A stretch of DNA of 64,000 nt from Panagrolaimus kolymaensis. Its lineage: Eukaryota; Nematoda; Chromadorea; Rhabditida; Panagrolaimidae. Within the stretch, counting starts at the first letter, position 1. Every line of letters begins with the position of its first letter. The position numbers were made by a program, and so were the translations under genes. Location of the stretch: the NCBI GenBank assembly GCA_028622995.1, contig JAJQJQ010000019.1, forward strand, positions 2,976,001-3,040,000. Reading direction: 5' to 3'. The notes below the pieces were generated by a model that ran no database searches, was not told the origin of the DNA, and was given only the letters and a program-made list of their open reading frames with translations. Positions 35,823-48,000 of the stretch are shown piece after piece.

Positions 35823-36766
35823 ATGTTGAGAATACTTTTAATTTGTGGAGCAATTATTTCTTTGACTCATGCCGCTTTTGCCGCTGATGATAATATTCCA
35901 CCAACGACTAATACTTCGATGACTTTATCCCGTGTAAAGCGACAATATGGATGTCCATCAAATTGTTTTTCATCATGTAATTCCAATTCTCAATGTCGCA
36001 TTTATCAAGTTAATGCTGCATGCATTGGAGGATGTTGTTGCCCACAAGAAGTTAATTTGGATAGTAAGTTGCTTTGTTTGGGTTTTGGGAAAGGAAAAAA
36101 ACTGTTTGAGCTTGAAATAAATGGTTTAGGAAATCAAATAAAAAAAAAGTTATTATTATTTTTTTAACTGGCATTATCATTAGTGGGTTTATTTTAGAAA
36201 TCTTTACAAGGCACTTTTTAAGAAAAAAAACTGTAATCCTTGTTGACATTTAAAAAATAAAAAATAGTTTGGAATTTTGATACAAAAAACATTTTTAACT
36301 GTGGAGAAACGTTTCCGATTATTTGACCATAGCAAATCAAAAAATTCATTATGAGATAAATTTCTTGCTTTTATGCTAATTTATAAAAAAATAAACTGAC
36401 TTTTTCTTTTTCTTTTCAGCCGCTTGCAGTGGCACCGTTGCCGTAGCGGGTTGCATCAATAACCTTTGTGGCCAAGGATATTTCTGTTCCCCTGATTATT
36501 ATTGCTGTCGATGCAGTAGTGGAGCCACATCAGGCCCATGCGTAAATAATCTTTGCCCCGCTGGTTATGCTTGTAATACCAATGATTATTGTTGCCCCAT
36601 TGGAACTTCAGCCGTTCTTGATGTTTGTGTTAATGGACTTTGTCCAACAGGTTTGTTATTTTCTTTGGGTTTTTAAACTGCCACTTGACTTTGAAGTTTG
36701 AATATTTTTTTAGGATACGAATGTGGCGCTGGAAATCTTTGCTATCAATCAACTCTTACTGGTTAA
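35823..36766 (+). CDS. Secreted cysteine-rich CC-domain protein, copy 2
   Basis: Exons 35823-36063, 36420-36650, 36714-36766. Signal peptide LLICGAIISLTHAAFA, a short propeptide, RVKR|QYGCP cleavage site, then the same cysteine scaffold as the copy 4 kb upstream (CPSNCFSSCNSNSQC, GCCCP, ACSGTVAVAGCINNLCGQGY, CVNNLCPAGYACNTNDYCC, LCPTGYECGAGNLC). The propeptide is about 40 residues shorter. The first intron matches copy 1 in position and phase (D/S|TACSG); the second is displaced by a few codons. AAACTG motifs occur inside intron 1 (36100-36400) and intron 2. Tandem duplicate with intron-position change. Confidence 0.88.
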
Positions 36767-37054
36767 TAAAAAGTAAAAACTGTTTTGATTTTCTTTGGCG
36801 ATGATTATCTATCTCACGATTCTATTTATGTTCTTTAATTTATTTATTTATTTGTATCTTTAAAATCGCGGTATCCTACTTTTATTCTTTAATTTTAAAC
36901 ACAAAGATTGTTTTTTAAACTAATTTTCGTTGTTCCTTTGATTTACTTAAATATAAATATGTTTTTTTAAATAAACTTTTTTTAAACTGGGTTCGTTTTT
37001 TTCATTTTGATTTTCTCCAAAAAAAAAAAATAAAGATAAAAATGCAAAAACGAT
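36767..37054. other. 3' flank of CC-domain copy 2
   Basis: A/T-rich, with a few AAACTG motifs (36777, 36983). No gene. Confidence 0.5.
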
Positions 37055-37127
37055 TGCCCCCGGTGAGGCTCGAACTCACGGCCTTCAGATTATGAGACTG
37101 ACGCGCTGCCTACTGCGCTACGGAGGC
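37055..37127 (-). tRNA. tRNA-Met (CAT), elongator type
   Basis: Read on the - strand: GCCTCCG acceptor arm pairing with CGGGGGC (one G-U), discriminator A, D-arm GCGCAGTAGGCAGCGC, anticodon loop CTCATAA with anticodon CAT, T-arm GTGAGTTCGAGCCTCAC. 73 nt, no intron. Box A and box B appear intact. The only tRNA I found. Confidence 0.96.
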
Positions 37128-39025
37128 GGCGAATGGGACAAGAGAAAAATGGAAGTTGAGGAAAGCCAGAGTGCAAAAAAAGAAAAGAAAAGAAAAAAGA
37201 AAACTGGTTTTTTGTTTGATTTGTTTGTCCTTCAAATACCTAACATAAAAATGCTAGGAGCTTTTTGATTTCCCTTTTTTGTTTCATTCTACATTTTTTT
37301 GCGGGTTTTTTTTGAAGAGTTAACTGTTACAATTTAAAGGGACATAGCTATTTCATGCCTTTTCAAAAATTTCGATACTGGGGCTGATAGGAACAGTTGG
37401 GGCGGCGCGTGTTTGAATTACCGTGCACTTTCTGTCTTACACGGTAATTCAAACACGCGCCTTACCAAGTGTAACTTTCAGTCCCCACTATCGAAATTTC
37501 AAAAAAGGCATGAAATAGCTATGTCCCTTTAAGGTGAAAAGATTTTTCAATTTGGATATTTTAATATAAAAAAAATCAAAAAAAAAATCATAATAATTCA
37601 ATTTTTTTTTGAATAATTAAAACTGAGCTAAAGAACGCTATGGCAGTTCTTATCAGAAGGAAAACTGTCGCCATAAAGAATGTTTAAATAATATATATTT
37701 TAATGGCAAATAAAATTCATCTAAAAACCAATCATTTTTTTTATTTTTTTCGATAAAACTGAAATAGGCATAAAATATTTAAAAAAACTGCAGGATCCAA
37801 AGATAGTTTGTTGTTATAGTTTATTACATAAATTTTTGAAAATAAAACTGTGATGAACCGACTTCTTTAACTGATGGGGTTTTTATCAAAGGGAAAAAAT
37901 AAATTACAACAGATAAATCAATTTTAGCAAAAAATAAAACTGACAAAGGTTTTAATTTTTTTTATCTGCCTCCTGGAGAAAACTCCATTGTTTAATGAAA
38001 AAATTTTTTATGAACTTTTTTCTTTTTAACTTTTTAAACTGCATCCAGATTCCCTCGCACTGCCATTATTTTTTCAAATGATTCAAATCGAAAAATAAAC
38101 TGCCACCAAGCATTTTCCTCGGAAATTAAAATAATTAAATAACTTTAAATAACTAATCAAAAATGACTTAATTCTCATTTCCAAATTAAAAACTTTTTTA
38201 AACTTTGCGCCATCGCTGAAAAAGATTGCTAAAGAAAATATTTTATTTTTGGAATGAACTTTAATTTTTTATCTTTTATTTTTAATCTGACCAAAAATAA
38301 CGCAAAGTTTGTTTTTAAAACTGCCATTAATGTGGTTTGTGAGGTACAGGCCACCATTTCAGAATATATATTTTTGATATCAAATTTCGACAAAAATTTA
38401 TTAATTTTTACTAAACATATTTTTAAATTTTTTGTTGAAATTTTAATCTTTTTGTTGTTCGAATTTGCGTCACCAAAAATGTTGTTCTCGATAAACTTTT
38501 ATTTTATATTTTTCATTTTTTAACTGTACAAAAATAAATAAAAGTGTTTGTTTATAAAACTGCCAGCAGCTCTTTCCCCATGAAGTCGTATATCATCACA
38601 AAATGTAAAAACAAACTGAATAAGCAAAAACCCAAACAATGGACAATAATTATTATTATTCATTGTCCATTGGGATCCAAAAAAATTTGTTTTTATAATA
38701 AACAACAAAAACTGATTAAAAGCAAAGTTTTTTTAAAAAATTCTAGTATCTTCTCTTCTTCGATATCAAACCAAAAAAGTTTTATTCGTCAATGATTTTT
38801 CAGTGATCAAACAATATGTTTTATTTTTTCATAAACATTTTTTATGTTTACTCTTTGGTCAATGCATTGCCTCTCTCTAATTTGCATAATCCAAAAAATT
38901 TAGTTGGGAAATACTTTTTTTTACAAAATTAAAAAATATAAAAACAAATATAAAAAACTGAGTACGCTTCGTTTTCATTGGTTTTTTTAATATTCTAAAA
39001 AACCGTGACTTTTTTAACAAAAAAA
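37128..39025. other. Intergenic between tRNA-Met and SLC17 gene
   Basis: Contains a fold-back element at 37334-37532 and then AAACTG-array DNA (for example 37620, 37662, 37756, 37848, 38036, 38096). A short hairpin TGGACAAT...ATTGTCCA lies at about 38640-38667. No coding potential. Confidence 0.6.
37334..37532. mobile_element. Fold-back MITE (199 bp)
   Basis: Terminal inverted repeats beginning TTAAAGGGACATAGC and ending GCTATGTCCCTTTAA, continuing inward nearly to a centre at about 37430 (GGCGCGTGTTTGAATTACC and its complement). Arms about 85 bp, non-coding. Target duplication uncertain. Confidence 0.85.
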
Positions 39026-42000
39026 ATGGAAACAGAAAAAAATCCTTCTTCCTCATCTTCGCCAACATTTATTTGTGGTAATAAAATGAGATATATTATT
39101 TTATTTGTTACGACTGTTACCCTTATTTATGCTTATTCTAATACGATGTTATATAATTTTACAGGTAAAATACATACATTTTTTAAAATTATTTGTTAAA
39201 CTGTTGAGCATCAAAGGCATTAAAAATAAAAAATACAAAAAATTTGGAATTAATAGATGTTTTCTGTTTAGTTAACTTTTTTAAATCAAGTTTATTAAGT
39301 TATTATTTACTCTAAGAAACAAACTGTTTATAATTTTTTAACTTTATTATAAAATTTAAAAACTGTTTTTGTAAAATGTGAGGGTCAAGCAATCTCAATT
39401 AAAATATGACTAAATTTTAAACTGCGATTTTTTGTGAACATTGCTTTGAGCCAGGGTTGCACGAAATTTCGCGGGAGAACAGTCGGTATACAGATGTTTT
39501 CTTGAAATACAATCCATTATTGAATTTTTTAACAAATATGTTCAATAATTACTTTTCTACGAAGAACATTTCTCAATAAACAGAATAAAAAAATCTCATC
39601 TCAGGAAAAAGTTATGCTTCCGTAAAGTCAGTTTCGCGGAGAAACTGACAAACGAAATTTCGCGCGAAATTAAATGTCAAAATTGGTGCGAAAACTTTTT
39701 CCTCAGCTGAGATTTTTTTATTCTGTTTTTTGGGACATGTTCTTTGAAAAAAAGTAGTTATTAAACATATTTGTTAAAAAAATTATTAATGAATTACATT
39801 TCTAGAAATCACTGCATGCCAACTGTTCTCCCGCGAAATTTCGTGCAACCCTGCTTTGAGCCTTCATTATTTTTTTTAGAAACTGCGGCAAGTCTCGTTA
39901 CTTAATTTTAATAAATATAAGCTTTTACTTTCTGAAAAAATTTACACAAAAAATTTACTTAGACTTACTTTAAAACTGTGTAAATTTTTTGCAAATTATT
40001 TTGCAAGATTTGTTATTTAGCTTTTAGACGCTTCGGTAGAAAAAATAAACTGTATTCGGTTGAGAAGCCATAAAAATTTTTTTTAAAAATAATTATATAA
40101 GTTTAATAAACTGCGAACTTTGAGTATATGTGAAAGCTTTTGAAACTACAATAACAAATCAGCTCTATCCTTTCAATATTGAGATAAGTACTTTTTAAAA
40201 CTGTAGGATGAAAAAGGAAGTACCATTAATTTTCAAAAATTTTTTTTAATACTTTTAATTATTTTTGTTTAACTGAAGCCAACGCAATGAGATAGAATTT
40301 AGTTTACTTTCTCGAAATGGTTTCTCCATAATCATGTTTTATTTTAGTTTTAAACTGAGTATGTCATTGACTATTGCTGGTTTTTTAAATTCATTTTAAA
40401 ATTAAACTGTTTCTTTAATTTCCATTTTATCAAAGCAAACATTAATTTACAAAAAAGTAATCACTAAAATTTTGGTTTTTTTTTTCAAATTTAAAACTGA
40501 GTCAAGCAAGGCATTAAGTAATTATTTTTTAGTTTCTTTTCCTTTTAACATCCAACTGTCTTTAATAATTAAATGAGAATAAATTATTAAATAGGACAAA
40601 AAAATAATGAAGCTGGGTGTCTAAAAAATTCTTTCTTTTTTTTCAAACTGAATAAGAGAATTCATGAAATAATGATTAGAAATTTTTTTATCTCTATTTT
40701 ATGATTTAATAAAAACAAAACTGAATATAGTTGCAATAATAATTATTTTTTGGTTTCTAAATTTTATTTTTTATTTTTATCTTTAAACTGACAATTGCAT
40801 TAATTATGGATCCATTTTTAGTGATTTGCATGACGGAAGATAAACTGGTATATTCAAAGCGAAACATGTCTGCCCCGCCTCGAATGAAACCCGTTTCAAT
40901 TTTTTCTAACGAAGAACAAGCTGCCCTTTATTCTATGATAGGAATAGGCACATTTGTGAGTTCAATAATTATATATAAATTTATTCAAAAATTTGGTGGT
41001 CGTTGGACTTTTGCAAGTTATGGAATTTGCAGTGGAATCGCAACCATGTGTTTACCATTTTGCGTTGATCACAGTTTTGCTGCGGCGATTGTTGTTAGAT
41101 TTTTACAGGTAAAAAACTGGGACAAATTCTTAATAAAGGATTAATTGGAATTAAATTTTTCTAGGGAATTGGTTCAGGAATGTCATTTGTTTCAGTTGGA
41201 TATGTAGCAACCGCGTGGTCACCCATTCAACAACGTGGAATGTTTATGAGCTTTTTAACTATGTATAATCAGGTTTGTAACTGACAGTTTCTAATTATGT
41301 TGGGTAGCAAAAAATAACAAAACCCAAAAGTTACATGCTAAAGAGAAATTATAAAACTGCGCAGCGGCGATTTCTTCATTTTTGTAAAGCAAAATTTATT
41401 TAAAAAAAATTTTTTTGACATTGCTTTAAATATTTTAAACTGAGTTCATCATTATTTTGGTGGAATAAACCATGGTAGAATTAATTTAAGAAAAACTTTA
41501 TAAAATGTTATAACTTTTAAGCAACTTTCAAAGAAGAAAAAAAACTGTTACCAACATTATTATCTTAATTTTTGGCATTTTTTTGAGTACTTTTTTCCAA
41601 AAAAATAATACAATTCATTTTTATTTTCAAAATAAAACTGTTTCATAGTGACATTCACCATTCCTTTTGATTGAAATGGTTGGCTTCACATTAACTGCCA
41701 TGTTTAAAAAGAATTATTTATAATAAAAATTAAACTGTTACACCTACCTTCTCAATGGTTAGGCTAAATATAAAAAAAAATTAACTTGTTCTTTTTGCTT
41801 TTAGTAACTATGGAGAAAGGCAAATAAATAACACAAAAGTTTAAGAGAATAGGAAATGGAAAACTGGAGGAAAGGTTGATAATATTATGGTTAAATAAAA
41901 ATATGCAATGGAAAAATTATTGCTATTTCATTTTAACGTTATTCAAAATATGTTTTTTTGGCTTTATCAAGTTTTTATTTTTTTATTTTTAAACTGAAGC

Positions 42001-45000
42001 CAAAGTTGATTAATTAAACTTTTTTTAAACAAATTTCGTTAAACTCATTTCGTTGATGCCTTATCGAAGAATACTTTTTAAATAATAAATTTCATCAAAA
42101 AAATTTGAATCAAAAAATATTTTTTGTAAACTGCATATTCACCTGGTGCCTTTAAATTAATTAATCATTTTTAAGTTCAATTTTGGTAATTTTTTTGGGT
42201 AAAAATTAGTATTTTAAAAAATTATTTGTTTTTTTAATAACAATTGAAATGTTTTGAAAGAAAAAAATAAACTGCTGCTTTTTGTACTCCGGTAAATTAA
42301 ATCAAAAACTGCAACGTGATTTTGTGGAGAAAAGCATAAAGAACTGATAAAAAAATAAAAAAGTTTAAGAATTTTTTAAACAAAAAAAAACTGCGGGAAT
42401 TATTGCTTCGGTATTTCATGGATTCAATAGGCAACAGGAAAGAAATAATATTTCATTTTTGAAGATTTAAACTATTACTCATGTGGCTTAAAAAAATTCG
42501 TTCTTTTATTTTTTAATTTAAACTGATAACTAACAGAGTTTATGATTTTTTTTAAAATTTTTATAAACTGCATCAGGCTTCTCGTTTGAAAAATTTCAAC
42601 GAATATTTCTTAATAAACTGTGAAGGAGTTTAGTAACATTGAAATAATTATATCTTCTTAGGTTCTTTTCTTGGTAAATTTTCAAAAAAATATATCTGTT
42701 TGATATTTTAGGATTATAAACTTTAAAAAATTCCGAAAAAAAAACTGTGATTAATGACATTATCATATTTTTTTGGCATTTTTTGAGTTATTTTTTCCAA
42801 AAAAAAAATACAATTCATTTATAATTTAAACTAAAACTGATTTCCATCCTGATACTCACCATTTTTTTTTATTAAAATGGGTGGCTTCACATTGACTGCC
42901 ATGTTTAGAAAGCATTATTTGTAATAAAAATTAAACTGTTACACCTTTTTCTCTTCTGTTAGCTTAATATTAAAAAAACTGTACTTTCTTTTGTTTTTAT
43001 TAACGATGAAGAAAGGGTAATAAAAAAACACAAGAGAAAATAGGAAAATAGGAAATGAAAAACTGCAATAAGTGTTCACAACAATATGGTTAAATAAAAA
43101 TATGCAATGGAAAAATCATTGCTGGTTCATTTTAACGTTATTTAAATTATGTTTTCCTTGGCTTTATCAAGTTTCTATTTTTTTAATTTTTAAACTGAGG
43201 CCAAAGTTACTTTATTTTAATAAATTTAATTAAAGTCTTTTCCTAGATGCTTGAGCGAATATTTTTTAAATAATTAATTTCATCAAGAAATTTTTAAATC
43301 ACATAATATTTTTTTGTAAACAGCGTAATCGCCTCCTTCCTTTAAATTAATCACCCTTTTTTTGGATTTCTCTTTCTTTTGGTAAAAAAGTATATTTGAA
43401 AAAATTTAAATATATAATATATTGATCCTCTTTCTTTGAGGTAAAAAAAATGATTTGTTTTTTATACCAAGTTACATATTTTGAAGGAAAAAAATAAACT
43501 GCAGCTTTATTATGGCTTGTGATTTAGACAAAACTGAGGTTTTCTTTTGCTGCAAAAATCATAAAGAACTTATGAAAAATAAAAAAGTTTAAGAAATTTT
43601 TAAATTAAAAAAACTGCCGGAATTATTGCTTCGGTATTTCATGAATTTGATAGGGAACGTAAAAGAATTGCTATTTCATTTTTTTATATTTAAAATGTTA
43701 TTAATTTTAGTGGCTTAAAAAAATTCGTTCTTTTATTTTTTAAACTGGTAACTAACAGAATTAGCGGGTTTTTTAAATTTTTTTTATAAACTGTATCAGG
43801 CTCGCCATTTGAAAAATTTCAAGGAATATTTCTTAATAAACTGTAAAGGAGTTTAGTTTCTTTAAAATTATTACATATTATTGGGGAGTTTTTTTGGTAA
43901 ATTTTCAAAAAATATATCTGTTTGATATCTTGGGATTATAAAGGGTTGGTTGCTTAGTCAATGGCAATGATGTTTAGAAATAAATATTTAAAAAAATTAA
44001 ACTGCGTCATCCATAAAGGCGTAGGTAAATAAAAACAAAAACTGCCTTCTTTTTTTAAGAATAAAAAATTGAAACACAAGTTTCAGAAATTTTTAAATAA
44101 AAAACTGTGTCGCAACAAAATAGTTTAGTGAAATGATATGCATCTTTGCTTTTATTTTTTAATATATTTAATTATACTGCGTTCCTTTTTTGGTTTATTT
44201 AGTTTTTATTATTTTTTCTTTAAATGCTAAAAAATAGATTGGGATGGGTTATTTTTTTAATAAACTGTATCAAGATTTCCATTTAAGATATTTTAAAAGA
44301 TTTTTTTTAAATAAACTGAATTAAGAGACTAATTTGTGTGCTTAATATTATTACTCCTTTTTTAGGTTTCATCACTGGTTTCCCAACCCTTAGCTGGCTT
44401 TTTTTGCACTTCAACTTTTGGATGGCAATCAATGTATTATTTTCAAGGTGCTATAACCATTGTGGCTTTTATTATATTTTTCTTGGTTTATTCTGATAAT
44501 CCACGAGATCACAAGTAAATATTTATTTAAACTGTTACCAGTAGTGACTCTGCATTTTAATTACAAATTTTTTTTAGATTTGTAAGTGACAAAGAAGCCA
44601 CATATATTGAAGGCCCTGAACCTTCGATCGCTGTGGATGAATCCCTTCCAAGAGTGTCATATCGAGAAATATTTAAAGACCCTTCAATGATTGGAACTTT
44701 TATTGTTGCAACAGGAAATTTTTTTTGCTTTAATATTTTTATGCTTTTTGCTCCAATTTATTTAAATAAAGTTCTTGGATTGGATATTCAAAAAACGGGA
44801 ATTATTTCATCCATTCCATATTTGGGAAATATTATTGTTCGAGTTATTATTGGACCAGTGAGTGATCGAATGACTATGATAAGTTCAAGAAATAGCGTGA
44901 AACTTTTTATGGCTCTTTCACAGGTAAATTAAAGAATATTATATATTTTAAACTGGGTGGGATTTATGGGTTTGGTTTAAAAAAAAGATTTTAAATTAAT

Positions 45001-48000
45001 GGGCTCGTGTAAAGGTATAATATTTGAGAAAATAGGGAATGGAAAATATTTAAAAATTAAAACTGTAAAATTTTGGTAGATTTTAGCATCCATGGGATTT
45101 GAGTATGTTAGAGAGAAAAAAAACTGCAAACCATTGTCGGTGGAAGCTAAATTGCAATAAACGTTCAAATTGTGTGCATAAAGAAGGATTTTTAAAAAAC
45201 TGGATAAACTTATTTAAATGGGACATTTTTTTCTTCTCGCTATTTTTTTTTTGGTTACTTAAACTTAGTTTCCATATTTCTAATTTATTTATTACAATGA
45301 AAGTAAAGTAAAAAATATATGGGAATTAAAAAAACGAAAACTTGGACATTTATTGTTTTCGTCAACTTTTAGATAATTAAAAAACTGTTCTTTTCAAAAA
45401 AATAATATTTTTCTTTATTTATCTTTTCATTAACCAAAGTTTGTTGTTTCTTATTTTTAAAATTCACTGACTTTAGCATACGCTTTATTATTTTTATTTT
45501 TTACTGATCATGTTTATCAACTTCATAAAGTTGATATTCGTAAAAATTTGAATTTTAAAACTGTCTCTTCTAACTTTTTTTTACCTAAAAAAACATTTTA
45601 AAAACTACAACTTTCATTTAAAGTTTTGGATAAAACTGTATTTTTCATATTTAACTTTTTAATTAATAAAACTGATTACCCATAATTAATATGAACTTGT
45701 TTTTATCTTTATTAAAAAGGAAAAAGGCGTTGTTAGTAACAATGAATAATGCTTCTCAAAAAACTTAGATATTTTTTATATTTCCATCAATTTTTTGATT
45801 AAAACAAAAACTGTAGTGGTATATGCACATTCATTCAAAAAAAACTGAGAGATGGTAGTATGCAAGATTATTAGTAATAGTCTCTATTTTCCTTTTTTTA
45901 TTACTAATTTTCATATTTAAAAAGTAGCAAAAAAGACTTTGTGTCAAAACTGATACATATAAAAGATATTGGACTGATAATATTTTTCCTCGTTAATAAC
46001 ATTTTTTTAAAATTATTATAAACTGTCATTCTTGAAGATTTTTTTAGTTGCTTTTTCTGAGCTTAAAAGGTAATCTAGGCCATGCCTTTTCGAATTTTGC
46101 ATATGTTAAAAAAAACTAACACACATATTTATTCATGACTCTCACAAAAAATTATAACTTTTTCTTTAAAAACTGTATTCACGAAAATCACATTTTTTAT
46201 AAAATTTAAAAAATTTTTTTTATATCTTTTGGATGAGTCAAATTTGATGTTTTTTGGGTTTTATAGGAGGAAATAAACTGCCATTGCCGTCTCACAGACG
46301 AACACTCATTTAAGAGACAAAATAAAAAAAAACGGAGGAAAAGTAGCACAAAAAAAATATGCTAACAAAAATGAATAGCTTTTCACGTTGGAAAAAAAAC
46401 ATTGTTTTTTTATTATTTTTTTGTAAATAAACTGAATTTCAATTAGACAACTTTTTTAAACTTTTAAATTATAACCAACATTGGTTAAAAATATGTTTTT
46501 AGCAATTTTAAACTGCACTCGAAAAAAGAATCTGGCTTTCTTTATTTTCTTTACCATTTTTTTGAAAATACTAGTTAAAACTGCGTTTTGAATTTTTTTT
46601 GACTCGACAACAATCAGAAAATCAATGCTTGCTTAAATTTTTAAAATTAACTGATTATAGCTAAAAATTTATAAATATTTTTTTTGTTGATGAAGCAACT
46701 CTATTTTGTAGGCACAGTCTTTATTAAATTTTCGGGTGTTAAAACTGCAGACTTTTTTTTCCAAGATTATTTTGTTGGGATTTATATTTTAAACTTTGTA
46801 AAAGTTAAAATTTGACATTGCCAGATTTATTAAAATTAATAAAAGCCTTTTTGGCATATATTTAAAAAAAATAAAAATTTGTAACTGAAGAGCACGATCT
46901 TGGCTTTTTAGACAATTTTTATTTAATTTATAAAATTCTGCATATATGTAGATAAAAAAACTGGTGCAATTAATGGATTTGTAACTTTATGAATATTTAA
47001 GATGGATTCTCCGACAATATTTTACTTCTGATTGTGATTTTGGTAGAGAAAATTTTATTTTTGATTGGATGGAGATTCAGGAAAAAATAGTCTCGAAGCT
47101 CAGAAAATTTTTCTCGATTTATGGCAGAAAATTTGAATATTTCACAAATAAATTCATGAAAAATCAGGGAGATGGATATTTTTTTATTCATTTCTATTTC
47201 TTTAGGTTTTCAACCATGGAGAATCGAATGGCATATGCCATTTATAGCCTTTCATATCGTTATCATGGAGAAACAGCTATACCTTAACATTTAGCCCTTC
47301 AAAACATTTTTTTGGCCGCTCAGACAGGGTGAGGTACCAACAGATGAAATGTAGCCCTGAATCTCCTCTATCTCTTTGCCGAAACACTTTTTTCTAAATG
47401 AGCGATTTGAGACAGAGCCAAACGAGACCACATTTGACATGAACTTTTTTTTATTGTTTTTTGACTAAAAGTATTTTTTTATATAAGTAAAATGTAAATG
47501 TGGTAATTCAAAAGTTTCTTAGAATAATTTTTTACATATTTGTGTCTTTTCAAAATTTAATTTTCAAAGAGTTGATTTTTCTGAACGCAAAAATTTTAAA
47601 ATTTATTTTTAAAATTTTAAACAGACACAAATATGTAAAAAATTATTCTAAAAAACTTTTGAATTACCACATTTACATTTTACTTATATAAAAAAATACT
47701 TTTAGTCAAAAAACAATAAAAAAAAGTTCATGTCCAATGTGGTCTCGTTTGGCTCTGTCTCAAATCGCTCATTTAGAAAAAAGTGTTTCGGCAAAGAGAT
47801 AGAGGAGATTCAGGGCTACATTTCATCTGTTGGTACCTCACCCTGTCTGAGCGGCCAAAAAAATGTTTTGAAGGGCTAAATGTTAAGGTATAGCTGTTTC
47901 TCCATGATAACGATATGAAAGGCTATAAATGGCATATGCCATTCGATTCTCCATGGTTGAAAACCTAAAGAAATAGAAATGAATAAAAAAATATCCATCT

